A DNA stretch of 60,386 bases from Paracoccaceae bacterium (GTDB lineage: Bacteria > Pseudomonadota > Alphaproteobacteria > Rhodobacterales > Rhodobacteraceae), in contig JAGXGW010000070.1 of the NCBI GenBank assembly GCA_024636555.1, forward strand, positions 1 through 60,386, given 5' to 3'. The position numbers and the translations under genes were made by a program. A model generated the notes under the pieces. The model was not told the DNA's origin. It searched no databases and worked only from the letters and a program-made list of their open reading frames with translations. Of this stretch, positions 37,036 through 45,682 are shown piece after piece (positions within the stretch are counted from its first letter, which is position 1; each line of letters starts with the position of its first letter).

Positions 37036-37256
37036 TGCCTGTCCTTTTCCGCTCTGGATCAAACCCGTGCTCGTCATATCGACACGCGCGGACACTTGAA
37101 ACCGGAAACTATGCCCACAGGCGGCAAAGACCGCGCTTTCCCGGCTTTTCCGGATCGCCGGTGTGATGATCCTGTTTCGCGGGTTGCCCCTTGGGTGCAA
37201 ATTGCCTAGATAGCACGGCAGAACATACCCCACCCCATCCAGTCAGGCGAACGTCC

Positions 37257-37616
37257 ATGGAAAACGTCATTCTCATCGTCCACCTTCTTCTGGCGCTTGC
37301 GCTCATCGGCGTTGTGCTGATGCAGCGTTCCGAGGGTGGCGGGCTTGGCATGGGCGGCGGCGGCGGTGGCGGCGCGATGTCCAGCCGCGGTGCCGCAACC
37401 GCACTTGGCAAGGTGACATGGATTCTGGCAGCTGCCTTCATCTGCACGTCGATCACGCTGACGATCTTTGCGGCACAGCAAGCGTCGGGCACATCGGTGC
37501 TGGACCGGATCGGCGCCGAGCGTCGGGCACCGGCCTCCGAGCCGGCAGCCCCTGCGGGCGATCTGCTGCCCCCTCCGGCGGGTGACAATGCACCATTGGT
37601 GCCGCGCGCCGACTGA
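37257..37616 (+). CDS. secG: Preprotein translocase subunit SecG
   Basis: Small auxiliary subunit of the SecYEG channel. It has 119 residues with two helices (VILIVHLLLALALIGVVLMQ and WILAAAFICTSITLTIFA) around the Gly-rich loop RSEGGGLGMGGGGGGGAMSS, which is typical of SecG. The C-terminal proline/alanine-rich tail is common in the group. It is divergent from purA and followed by pyrG. Confidence 0.94.
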   Translation: MENVILIVHLLLALALIGVVLMQRSEGGGLGMGGGGGGGAMSSRGAATALGKVTWILAAAFICTSITLTIFAAQQASGTSVLDRIGAERRAPASEPAAPAGDLLPPPAGDNAPLVPRAD

Positions 37617-37646
37617 CCCACAAGGGATTGAGACACCACCGCTCGT

Positions 37647-37663
37647 CGCAACATCATGTTGCG
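37647..37663. promoter_or_regulatory. 17-base perfect palindrome between secG and pyrG
   Basis: CGCAACAT-C-ATGTTGCG, two 8-base arms about a single base. A one-base loop makes an RNA hairpin unlikely, so a protein operator is more plausible. It lies 125 bases upstream of the pyrG start. The regulator is unknown. Confidence 0.45.
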
Positions 37664-37787
37664 GCCAGCTTGCCTTTTGTCCGCGAATCCTCTATGGGTC
37701 AAATCCCGTGGTGCTGCGGCTGGATATGTCCGCAAAAGGCGCTTATTCGCTGAAAGATGCAGCCTGAACGACGGGGGATGCCAACCG

Positions 37788-39431
37788 ATGGCACGCTATA
37801 TTTTCATCACGGGTGGCGTTGTATCGTCGCTGGGCAAGGGTCTGGCATCGGCGGCGCTGGGAGCCTTGCTGCAAGCGCGCGGATTTTCCGTCCGCCTGCG
37901 CAAACTTGATCCCTATCTGAACGTCGATCCCGGCACGATGTCGCCTTTCGAGCATGGCGAGGTTTTCGTGACGGATGACGGTGCCGAAACCGATCTGGAC
38001 CTTGGCCATTACGAGCGGTTCACCGGCGTGGCCGCGCGGCGCACCGATTCCGTCAGTTCGGGGCGCATCTATTCCAACGTGCTGGAGAAAGAGCGCCGCG
38101 GCGACTATCTGGGCAAGACCATTCAGGTCATCCCGCATGTCACCAACGAGATCAAGGACTTCCTTGCCATCGGTGAGGACGAGGTCGATTTCATGCTCTG
38201 CGAGATCGGCGGTACTGTCGGCGATATCGAGGGGCTGCCCTTCTTCGAGGCGATCCGCCAGTTTTCGCATGATCGCCCGCGCGGGCAGTGCATCTTCATG
38301 CATCTGACGCTGCTGCCCTATCTGGCGGCCAGCGGCGAGTTGAAGACCAAACCGACCCAGCACAGCGTCAAGGAACTGCAAAGCATCGGCATCGCGCCCG
38401 ACATTCTTGTCTGCCGCTCCGAGCATCCGTTCCCCGAGAAGGAACGCGAGAAAATCGCGCTGTTCTGCAACGTTCGCAAAGACGCCGTCGTCGCGGCCTA
38501 TGATCTCAAGTCGATCTACGAAGCCCCGCTGGCCTATCACCGCGAAGGGCTGGATCAGGCTGTGCTCGACGCGTTCCAGATCAGCCCCGCCCCGCGCCCC
38601 GATCTGACTGTCTGGGAGGATGTGGCGGACCGGATCAACAATACCGACGGGGCCGTGAATATCGGGATCGTGGGCAAATACACGCAGCTTGAAGACGCCT
38701 ACAAGTCGATCAAGGAGGCGCTGACCCACGGCGGCATGGCCAACCGTGTGAAGGTCAATGTGCAATGGGTCGATGCCGAGCTGTTCGATACCGAAGACCC
38801 TGCCCCCTATCTGGAAGGTTTCCATGCGATTCTGGTGCCCGGCGGCTTCGGCGAGCGCGGCACCGAAGGCAAGATCAAGGCCGCCGAATTCGCGCGCACC
38901 CGCAAAATCCCCTATCTGGGCATCTGCCTTGGCATGCAGATGGCGGTGATCGAGGCGGCGCGCAATGTCGCAGGACTGGCAACGGCGGGCTCCGAAGAAT
39001 TCGACCACGAGGCGGGCAAAAAACGGTTCGAGCCTGTGGTTTACCACCTGAAAGAATGGGTGCAGGGCAATCACAAGGTGGAACGCAAGGTCGGTGACGA
39101 CAAGGGCGGCACCATGCGGCTGGGCGCCTATGACGCGACTTTGTCCGAAAACTCGCTGGTTGCCCGTGTCTATGGCGGCACCGCGATCGAGGAACGCCAC
39201 CGCCATCGCTACGAGGTGGATATCCGCTATCGCGAGAAACTCGAAAGCTGCGGTTTGTGCTTTTCCGGCATGTCACCCGATGGCCGTTTGCCCGAAATCG
39301 TGGAGTGGAAGGACCATCCGTGGTTCATCGGCGTGCAGTTTCACCCCGAGTTGAAATCCAAACCCTTCAAACCGCATCCGCTGTTCGCGGATTTCGTGCG
39401 CGCCGCGATGGAAACATCACGACTGGTGTGA
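37788..39431 (+). CDS. pyrG: CTP synthase
   Basis: Makes CTP from UTP using glutamine. It has 547 residues. The N-terminal synthase domain begins [18 protein letters not shown]. The class I amidotransferase domain has the catalytic Cys in [12 protein letters not shown] and the His-Glu pair in [12 protein letters not shown]. The start at 37788 is fixed by the family N terminus. A small hairpin lies just beyond the stop. Confidence 0.97.
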   Translation: MARYIFITGGVVSSLGKGLASAALGALLQARGFSVRLRKLDPYLNVDPGTMSPFEHGEVFVTDDGAETDLDLGHYERFTGVAARRTDSVSSGRIYSNVLEKERRGDYLGKTIQVIPHVTNEIKDFLAIGEDEVDFMLCEIGGTVGDIEGLPFFEAIRQFSHDRPRGQCIFMHLTLLPYLAASGELKTKPTQHSVKELQSIGIAPDILVCRSEHPFPEKEREKIALFCNVRKDAVVAAYDLKSIYEAPLAYHREGLDQAVLDAFQISPAPRPDLTVWEDVADRINNTDGAVNIGIVGKYTQLEDAYKSIKEALTHGGMANRVKVNVQWVDAELFDTEDPAPYLEGFHAILVPGGFGERGTEGKIKAAEFARTRKIPYLGICLGMQMAVIEAARNVAGLATAGSEEFDHEAGKKRFEPVVYHLKEWVQGNHKVERKVGDDKGGTMRLGAYDATLSENSLVARVYGGTAIEERHRHRYEVDIRYREKLESCGLCFSGMSPDGRLPEIVEWKDHPWFIGVQFHPELKSKPFKPHPLFADFVRAAMETSRLV

Positions 39432-39451
39432 TCCCTGATCCACCGGGCGGA

Positions 39452-39474
39452 CCTGACGGGCTGAGCACGTCAGG
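39452..39474 (+). terminator. Hairpin downstream of pyrG
   Basis: CCTGACG / CGTCAGG, a 7-bp perfect stem with a 9-base loop, starting 20 bases after the pyrG stop. No T-tract follows, so it is a weak terminator call. Confidence 0.45.
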
Positions 39475-39515
39475 CCGCGCTTTGCGCCGTCCAGTTTGAC
39501 AATGCAGCCGCGTGC

Positions 39516-40073
39516 TTAATTGTCGAGTTCGCTGGCTGGTTTGATCTGGCGATCACTGCGGATCATCCGGCCAAAGCGCCGGTGAAACCCGACGACCAGC
39601 GCTTCATGCAGCGGGCCTGGCTCCGGCACCAGCGGCACGGCGGTGGCCGGGAACACATCCAGCATAGCATGGTCAAACACCCAACGACCAACCCTGCCCT
39701 TGGTGCGATCATTCTCCTGCTCCACGATCCAGTCCTCAAGCATGGGGCGCGCGCGCCCCAACCCGTCTTCGGTATCCGGAAGATAGAATCCGCAAGCGAT
39801 GCGGCGATGGATTGAGTCGAGCAGGTTGCAACGCGCCCGAAACAGCGGATTCAGGTCCGACTGGGCGATCAGGTTGAAGCGTCCGGGCGTGCCGTTGAAA
39901 AACACGTGCAGCGCGGTTTCCAGATCGACGCCCGTGCGCGAGATCATCCGCCGCAACGGGTCCAGTTCATGACCTTCCCAATCGAACTCTATAAGAGCCT
40001 GCCGCGATCCCGCCGATGATGTCTCCTCGGTGGATTGAGACTCCGCCGCAACCGTCCTGCTCGCCTCAGTCAT
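39516..40073 (-). CDS. Hypothetical protein
   Basis: A 185-residue soluble protein that I do not recognise. Visible blocks are LIEFDWEGHELDPLRRMISR, GVDLETALHVFFNGTPGRFN and LDSIHRRIACGFYLP. It is rich in Arg and Glu, with no signal peptide or membrane helix. The start at 40073 was chosen for the GGGGG motif seven bases upstream; the longer frame to 40112 lacks one. It could be a DUF4274-like protein, but I cannot confirm this. Confidence 0.6.
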   Translation of the reverse strand: MTEASRTVAAESQSTEETSSAGSRQALIEFDWEGHELDPLRRMISRTGVDLETALHVFFNGTPGRFNLIAQSDLNPLFRARCNLLDSIHRRIACGFYLPDTEDGLGRARPMLEDWIVEQENDRTKGRVGRWVFDHAMLDVFPATAVPLVPEPGPLHEALVVGFHRRFGRMIRSDRQIKPASELDN

Positions 40074-40142
40074 GAAAATTGCCCCCGCATACTGTTGAGC
40101 TTTCAATATCAACGCGCATCTGGATCATTTTGGGGAGCGAAT

Positions 40143-40211
40143 ATGACAAGACCATGCAACCTTGACTTTTTTCACCGACAATTGATCCCTATCGCCAAAA
40201 AGGGGTTTTGA
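40143..40211 (+). CDS. Possible 22-residue small ORF
   Basis: ATG at 40143 with GGGGAG six bases upstream, then 22 codons to TGA (MTRPCNLDFFHRQLIPIAKK then GF). It lies alone in the 282-base divergent gap between the hypothetical gene and the TerB operon, which otherwise contains nothing I can name. Only the ribosome-binding site supports it. Confidence 0.22.
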   Translation: MTRPCNLDFFHRQLIPIAKKGF

Positions 40212-40355
40212 CGCGCTATTGAAGCCGGTTTGAATTAAGGCGGAATTGGGTCATCGCTTGCAGTTGGTGCCGCGCCCCAAGGTGTTCTGCAACACTCCGC
40301 TGGCATGTCACCTCCTTGCCTTGGCAGCAGGAACGCTCCACGCTAGTGTTACGCT

Positions 40356-40799
40356 ATGCTCCGAAAACTGATCAACTCGTTCCGCGCCACGCAAGATGCG
40401 CCCCTGCCACAGCCCGATGCACAGCTTGCACTTGGGGCATTGATGGTACGGGTTGCCAAATCGGATCACAGCTACAAACTGTCCGAGATCCGGCAGATCG
40501 ACAGGCTGCTTGCCCGTATGTTTGATCTCAACCCCGTCGCGGCCGCCAAAATGCGGGCAACCTGCGAAAAACTGGATATGCGCGCACCCAATACAGATGC
40601 GTTTGCCGCTTTGATACGCGAAGGGCTGGATCACGCGCACCGGCTTGCGGCGCTTGAGGCGCTGTGCGAGGTGATGCTGGCCGATGGCACCGCCCACACC
40701 GAGGAGATGGAGGAAATCCATGAGGCGCGTGTGCTGCTTGGACTGGACGAAGACGACATGCGCGAAGTGCTGACCCGCGTCGGCGGGTCACAAGGCTGA
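40356..40799 (+). CDS. TerB-like protein, first tandem copy
   Basis: A 147-residue all-helical protein of the tellurite-resistance TerB / DjlA-N fold. DAQLALGALMVRVAKSDHSY, EIRQIDRLLARMFDLNP and ALCEVMLADGTAHTEEMEEI carry the paired acidic positions that may bind metal. No other ter gene is present. The next gene has the same length and clear similarity, so this is a tandem duplication. Confidence 0.83.
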   Translation: MLRKLINSFRATQDAPLPQPDAQLALGALMVRVAKSDHSYKLSEIRQIDRLLARMFDLNPVAAAKMRATCEKLDMRAPNTDAFAALIREGLDHAHRLAALEALCEVMLADGTAHTEEMEEIHEARVLLGLDEDDMREVLTRVGGSQG

Positions 40800-40847
40800 T
40801 CTGGTCGCGCCATACCCCGAATACCCCAACCCTACGGAGACGCTTTG

Positions 40848-41291
40848 ATGTTTGCCGATCTTTTGAAACGCCTGACCCAACCCTCCCCTGACCGCAAACT
40901 GCCGGACGAGGATGCACGGCTTGCGCTCAGTGCCCTTCTGGTCAGGCTGGCCCGCGCCGATGGCGAATATGCTCCCGAGGAGATCCAGAAAATCGACCGT
41001 ATCCTGATGTCGCGCTTCGGCCTGACACCGCATGAGGCTGTCGCGCTGCGCAAGGATGCCGAAGTGCTGGAAAGCGAGGCGCCCGATACAGTCCGCTTCA
41101 CCCGCGCCATCAAGGAGGCGGTGCCTTATGACGAGCGTGTTTCGGTCATCGAGGCGCTGTGGAAAGTCGCATTGACCGACGGCGCGCGCGACGATGCCGA
41201 GGATGCGCTGGTCCGCATGGTCTCCGGCCTGCTCGGCGTCAGCGACCCCGACAGCGCCATGGCCCGCCAGCGGGTTCAGAACCGCGCATGA
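40848..41291 (+). CDS. TerB-like protein, second tandem copy
   Basis: Also 147 residues. DARLALSALLVRLARADGEY, EIQKIDRILMSRFGLTP and ALWKVALTDGARDDAEDALV align with the first copy. GGAG precedes the ATG at 40848 by nine bases. The stop overlaps the start of the PhnD-like gene (ATGA), which places all three in one operon. Confidence 0.84.
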   Translation: MFADLLKRLTQPSPDRKLPDEDARLALSALLVRLARADGEYAPEEIQKIDRILMSRFGLTPHEAVALRKDAEVLESEAPDTVRFTRAIKEAVPYDERVSVIEALWKVALTDGARDDAEDALVRMVSGLLGVSDPDSAMARQRVQNRA

Positions 41292-42043
41292 TCGCCAGCC
41301 TGCCGATGTACGACTGGCCCGAGGTGCAGGCCGATCAGGACAGGTACTGGCAGGCGATCCGCGATGCCTTGGGCACGGGGCCTGCCACGCTCACGCGCGG
41401 GTTCACCGATTATCATGCCCATTGGTGCAGCCCCGATCTGGTGCTGTCCCAGACCTGCGGCATGCCATACCGCACCGGCTTGCACGGCCATGTCACGCTG
41501 GTCGGCACCCCGGATTACGGCCTGCCCGGCAACAAAGCGGGATATTACCACAGCGTCCTCGTGGTCAACGCGCAGGATGATCGCGTCCAATTGTCTGATT
41601 ATGCGGGAGATATTTTCGCCTATAACGAGGCATGCTCACAATCCGGTTGGGCTGCTGCGGCCGCATATTTCGCAGCACAGGGATTGCACCTGACGCGCCA
41701 TCTGGCGACAGGCGGACACCGCGCCTCCATCCGTGCGGTTGCCGAGGGCCGCGCCGCACTGGCCGCGATTGACGCTGTGACATGGGAACTGGCGCAACGC
41801 TTCGAGCCTGCGGCGCGCAATCTGCGTGTCCTCGCCTGCACGGAGCCGACGCCGGGGCTGCCCTATATCTGCGCTCGCGCTCAGGACCCCGCACCGTTGC
41901 GCCTTGCCATCCGCGAGGCCATCGTCAGCCTTGATCCCGACAGTCGCGCAGCGCTGATGCTGCAAGGGCTCTGCACCATTGCGGAGGCGGATTATCTTGC
42001 TGTTCCCACGCCTCCGATGCCGGGCGACGGTGACGCAAGCTGA
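41288..42043 (+). CDS. PhnD-like phosphate/phosphonate-binding-type protein without signal peptide
   Basis: A 251-residue member of the PhnD/SsuA periplasmic-binding fold: IASLPMYDWPEVQADQDRYW at the start, then HVTLVGTPDYGLPGNKAGYY and FAYNEACSQSGW. There is no hydrophobic export signal, so a cytoplasmic location is likely. Related leaderless proteins are seen in other Rhodobacteraceae. Translational coupling to two TerB genes rather than to an ABC permease argues against a transport role. Ligand unknown. Confidence 0.78.
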   Translation: MIASLPMYDWPEVQADQDRYWQAIRDALGTGPATLTRGFTDYHAHWCSPDLVLSQTCGMPYRTGLHGHVTLVGTPDYGLPGNKAGYYHSVLVVNAQDDRVQLSDYAGDIFAYNEACSQSGWAAAAAYFAAQGLHLTRHLATGGHRASIRAVAEGRAALAAIDAVTWELAQRFEPAARNLRVLACTEPTPGLPYICARAQDPAPLRLAIREAIVSLDPDSRAALMLQGLCTIAEADYLAVPTPPMPGDGDAS

Positions 42044-42194
42044 GCGCACCAAGCGAACGGCGCGTAAATGTGCAACGCCTGTGCATCATGGGGCTTACCA
42101 AGGGTCAATTCGGGCGGATTGGCACCGTTGCATTCGTTTTGAAAGTTGCATTGGTGCATTTTTTCGGCCCTATTGTAGCGCTAAACCTGCCCGA

Positions 42195-42986
42195 ATGATG
42201 GACATGCCCTTGACCGACGCTTCGCCAGTCATCGAAATCCGCAACCTGCACAAAGCCTACGGGGCGCTCGAAGTGCTCAAAGGCGTTGATATCTCGGCGC
42301 GGCGCGGCGATGTCGTCTCGCTGATCGGCTCCTCCGGTTCGGGCAAATCCACGCTGCTGCGCTGCCTCAACCTGCTTGAGGACAGCCAGCAGGGCGAGAT
42401 CCTCTTCAAGGGCGAGCCGGTGCGCTGGCGTGGCACCGGCCTGAACCGGCAACCCGCCGATGCCAAACAGGTGCTGCGGATACGGACCAATCTCAGCATG
42501 GTGTTCCAGCAGTTCAATCTGTGGGCGCACATGACCATCCTGCAAAACGTGATGGAAGCGCCGGTGACCGTGCTCAAACGCGACCGCGCCGAGGTGGAGG
42601 CCTCTGCCCGCCGCTATCTGGACAAGGTCGGCATTGGCGAGAAATGCGATGCCTATCCGGCGCAACTGTCAGGCGGACAGCAGCAGCGCGCCGCCATCGC
42701 GCGCGCTTTATGCATGGAGCCGGAGGCGCTGTTGTTCGACGAGCCGACATCCGCGCTCGACCCGGAGCTGGAGCAGGAAGTCGTCAAGGTGATCAAGGAT
42801 CTCGCCGCCGAAGGGCGCACCATGATGATCGTCACCCATGACATGCGGATGGCCGCCGATGTATCGGATCACGTTGTGTTCCTGCATCTTGGCCGGATCG
42901 AGGAACAGGGCGCGCCGGACCAGTTGTTCAGCAGCCCCAAAACCGACCGTCTGCGCCAATTTCTTTCGGCTTCCGTGCCTGCGTGA
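42195..42986 (+). CDS. Amino-acid-type ABC transporter ATP-binding protein
   Basis: A polar-amino-acid-family (HisP/GlnQ-like) ATPase. Walker A is GSSGSGKST, the signature LSGGQQQR, Walker B LLFDEPTSALD and the H-loop VTHDM. There are three possible starts (ATGs at 42195, 42198 and 42204) without a clear Shine-Dalgarno; 42195 gives 263 residues. First gene of a four-gene transporter set next to Puu-like enzymes, so amines or amino acids are the likely cargo. Upstream, GTTGCATT is repeated twice (42127-42134, 42145-42152). Confidence 0.93.
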   Translation: MMDMPLTDASPVIEIRNLHKAYGALEVLKGVDISARRGDVVSLIGSSGSGKSTLLRCLNLLEDSQQGEILFKGEPVRWRGTGLNRQPADAKQVLRIRTNLSMVFQQFNLWAHMTILQNVMEAPVTVLKRDRAEVEASARRYLDKVGIGEKCDAYPAQLSGGQQQRAAIARALCMEPEALLFDEPTSALDPELEQEVVKVIKDLAAEGRTMMIVTHDMRMAADVSDHVVFLHLGRIEEQGAPDQLFSSPKTDRLRQFLSASVPA

Positions 42987-43058
42987 TCCGCGCGGTCCGG
43001 CACATTTTCAAACCGGGACACGCGCCCGGACAAACAATCCAACCAAGGGAGACTCAAG

Positions 43059-43787
43059 ATGAAGAAACTGATCCTCACGACCGCCACACTGGCACTGACG
43101 GCAGGCATGGGACTGGCCCAGGACCAGACCGTCCGGCTGGGTACCGAAGGCGCATACCCTCCCTACAACTTCCTGAATGACAAAGGCGAGGTTGACGGGT
43201 TCGAGCGTGAGGTGGGTGACGAGCTGTGCACCCGTGCCGAACTGACCTGCGAATGGGTCACCACCGACTGGGACGGGATCATCCCCAACCTCGTGTCGGG
43301 CAACTATGACGCCATCATCGCTGGCATGAGCATCACGCCGGAACGCGCCGAGGTGATCAGCTTCACGCAGAATTACATGCCGCCCGCGGCTTCCGCCTTT
43401 GTCGGCCTGACAGAGGATGCGGATGTGGAAAACGGCGTCGTTGCCGCGCAGGCCTCGACCATTCAGGCAGGCTACGTGGCGCAAAGCGGCGCAGCCCTGC
43501 TGGAATTCGCGACACCCGAGGAAACAGTCGCCTCCGTCCGTAACGGCGAAGCGGATGCCGTCTTTGCCGACAAGGACTACCTTGTGCCGCTGGTCGAGGA
43601 ATCCGGTGGCTCTCTGGCTTTCGTGGGCGAGGATGTGCAACTCGGCGGCGGTATCGGCATGGGTCTGCGCCAGACCGATACAGAGCTGCGCGATACATTC
43701 GACGCGGCCATCCAGACCATGAAAGATGACGGCACACTCAACGCGCTGATCCTCAAGTGGTTCGGCGAGGACGCCGCCACCTTCTGA
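43059..43787 (+). CDS. Amino-acid-type ABC transporter substrate-binding protein
   Basis: A periplasmic family 3 binding protein of 242 residues. The signal peptide (MKKLILTTATLALTAGMGLA) is cleaved before QDQ. VRLGTEGAYPPYNFLNDKGE and FEREVGDELCTRAEL are typical of lysine/arginine/ornithine-type proteins. The Cys pair in CTRAELTC resembles the disulfide of LAO-binding proteins. A hairpin after the gene may explain higher expression than the permeases. Confidence 0.93.
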   Translation: MKKLILTTATLALTAGMGLAQDQTVRLGTEGAYPPYNFLNDKGEVDGFEREVGDELCTRAELTCEWVTTDWDGIIPNLVSGNYDAIIAGMSITPERAEVISFTQNYMPPAASAFVGLTEDADVENGVVAAQASTIQAGYVAQSGAALLEFATPEETVASVRNGEADAVFADKDYLVPLVEESGGSLAFVGEDVQLGGGIGMGLRQTDTELRDTFDAAIQTMKDDGTLNALILKWFGEDAATF

Positions 43788-43799
43788 TCCGGCATCAAA

Positions 43800-43832
43800 G
43801 GGGATGCCGCCCGCTATCGGCGCGGCGTCCCC
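43800..43832 (+). terminator. Hairpin between binding-protein and permease genes
   Basis: GGGGATGCCGC / GCGGCGTCCCC, an 11-bp stem with one T-G pair and an 11-base loop, 12 bases after the stop. There is no T-tract. Such structures often stabilise the binding-protein mRNA or partly stop transcription. Confidence 0.6.
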
Positions 43833-43834
43833 TG

Positions 43835-43859
43835 CTTCATCGTTCTGAAAATACTCATG
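43835..43859 (+). repeat. 25-base dispersed intergenic repeat, copy 2
   Basis: CTTCATCGTTCTG, then A, then AAATACTCATG. It is the reverse complement of 30242-30266 with one mismatch. It sits directly after the hairpin. Confidence 0.7.
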
Positions 43860-43883
43860 TAACGCGCCGCGTCAGGGTTTCCC

Positions 43884-44768
43884 ATGTTCAGTTTTTGCAC
43901 AGATCCCGACAGCCTGTCCGATCTGGCCTGGATGGCCTGCTATCTGACGACCGGCAAACACATGAATTTCTACTATGCTTTCGGCACCGTGCTGGTGCTG
44001 CTGGCGATCACCGCGCCCGCAGCGCTGGCATTCGGCTTTGCAGGGGCCTCGGCGGCGCGTTCGCGCCTGCTGCCGCTCAGCCTGTTCGGCAAGGGCTATA
44101 TCGCCATCGTGCGCGGCGTGCCGGATATCGCGTTCTTCCTGTTCTTCGTGATCGCGCTGGATCAGGGGCTGGAATACGCCAAACACCTCATCGTCTGTCC
44201 CGACTGGGACCAGCCGATCCGGCAGGGCAATGATTTCATCGTCTGTCAGTCCGCCAAGGTGCCGTTGGGAAATTCGCCGCAATGGGTGCACAAGACCTAC
44301 AGCTTCTTCGTGGCGGTCTTTACCTTTGCCATCGTGTTCGGGGCCTTTGCCGCCAATGTGCTGTTCGGCGCGATGCGCGCGGTGCCCAGGACGCAGCTTG
44401 AAACCGCCGAGGCTTACGGCATGACGCAGCGCCAGACCTTCTGGCGCATCATCGTACCGCAGATGTGGGTCTATGCCCTGCCCGGCCTGTCGAACCTGTG
44501 GATGGTGCTGATCAAATCGACGCCGCTGCTGTTCCTGCTGGGGGTGGAGGACATCGTCTACTGGGCACGCGAACTGGGCGGCACCAAGACGGCGCGGTTC
44601 ACCGATTACCCGCATGGCGACTGGCGGATGTGGTATTTTCTGGCGCTTCTGGTCTTCTACCTCGCCTTCACCCGCCTTTCGGAAGTGGTACTGAACCGCG
44701 TGATGGGCCGCCTGACCCTCGGACAGGCCACCATGGGCGGCGAATCCCAGCGAAAGGCGCAGGCATGA
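43884..44768 (+). CDS. Amino-acid-type ABC transporter permease 1
   Basis: A 294-residue inner-membrane permease of the HisMQ family with the EAA-loop AVPRTQLETAEAYGMTQRQT. It is longer than usual because of an insertion near residues 88-130 (ECAKHLIVCPDWDQPIRQGN-like region) that should face the periplasm. Its stop overlaps the next permease start (ATGA). Confidence 0.9.
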   Translation: MFSFCTDPDSLSDLAWMACYLTTGKHMNFYYAFGTVLVLLAITAPAALAFGFAGASAARSRLLPLSLFGKGYIAIVRGVPDIAFFLFFVIALDQGLEYAKHLIVCPDWDQPIRQGNDFIVCQSAKVPLGNSPQWVHKTYSFFVAVFTFAIVFGAFAANVLFGAMRAVPRTQLETAEAYGMTQRQTFWRIIVPQMWVYALPGLSNLWMVLIKSTPLLFLLGVEDIVYWARELGGTKTARFTDYPHGDWRMWYFLALLVFYLAFTRLSEVVLNRVMGRLTLGQATMGGESQRKAQA

Positions 44769-45571
44769 GCTGCGTCCAGACCATCATGGATTACGGGCTG
44801 CGCAGCATCGGCATCGGCGAGCGCCTGCTGCCGCGGGCCGATTTTACCCTGTGCCAGCAATTCACCCTGATCGGCTCCGGCCTGATCTGGAACATCTATT
44901 TCGGCGTCATCGCCCTGATCGCGGGCTTCTTTCTGGCAACGGTTCTGGCGCTTGGCAAAGGGTCGCGGATCATCTGGCTGCGCAAACCCTCGGAATGGTT
45001 CATCTTCATCTTTCGCGGCTCGCCGCTGTTCATCCAGTTCTTCTTTGCCTATTTTCTGTTCCTCAGCCTGAAATCCGTGCATCCGTTCTTCAACCCGTTC
45101 AGTTCGGCATGGGCGGGGGCGCTGGTGGTTTTGTTCTTCAACACCGCCGCCTATTCCGCCGAGATTTTCTACGGTGCGCTCCAATCCGTTCCGCGCGGCG
45201 ATGTCGAGGCGGCGGATGCCTATGGCATGTCCGGCTGGTCGCGCTTTCGCCGGGTGATCTGGCCCACCATGCTGCGGCTGGCGTGGCCAAGCTATACCAA
45301 CGAGGCGATTTTTCTGTTCCATGCCACGACGCTGGTGTTCTTTTCGGGCTTTCCCGCGCAGCAGCAACGCGGTGACGCGCTTTATTATGCGCGCTACTTT
45401 GCCGACCAGACCTTCAACCCTTTCGTGCCCTATCCCATTCTGGCGGCCTATTTCATCTTGCTGACATTGGGGATCATCGGTCTGTTCGGATTGGTCAATC
45501 GCAGGCTCAACAGGCACCTGCCGTCAGATCAACGACGCAAAATTCGCTTGCGTCCCAATCTGATCCGGTAG
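44765..45571 (+). CDS. Amino-acid-type ABC transporter permease 2
   Basis: The second HisMQ-family permease, 268 residues. The EAA loop is SVPRGDVEAADAYGMSGWSR and the membrane segments are clear (IYFGVIALIAGFFLATVLAL). It pairs with permease 1 to form the heterodimeric channel. The start at 44765 overlaps the previous stop by four bases. Confidence 0.9.
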   Translation: MSCVQTIMDYGLRSIGIGERLLPRADFTLCQQFTLIGSGLIWNIYFGVIALIAGFFLATVLALGKGSRIIWLRKPSEWFIFIFRGSPLFIQFFFAYFLFLSLKSVHPFFNPFSSAWAGALVVLFFNTAAYSAEIFYGALQSVPRGDVEAADAYGMSGWSRFRRVIWPTMLRLAWPSYTNEAIFLFHATTLVFFSGFPAQQQRGDALYYARYFADQTFNPFVPYPILAAYFILLTLGIIGLFGLVNRRLNRHLPSDQRRKIRLRPNLIR

Positions 45572-45572
45572 T

Positions 45573-45665
45573 ATCACACTTTTGATCATATTTTTCGGGT
45601 GTGATCCGGGCCGCTTAATTTTGTGTTTCGGACTGCTACAACCCGCTTCCAGAAATTTGATCATA
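45573..45665. promoter_or_regulatory. Repeated TTTGATCATA boxes upstream of the Puu-like cluster
   Basis: TTTGATCATA occurs at 45581-45590 and again at 45656-45665, identical over 10 bases with a palindromic TGATCA core. The first copy sits inside the loop of an ATCACAC / GTGTGAT inverted repeat (45573-45579 with 45599-45605). The second lies just before the ribosome-binding site of a small upstream ORF. They are likely operators for an unidentified regulator of amine catabolism. Confidence 0.5.
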
Positions 45666-45682
45666 AACGAAGGACCAAGGGC

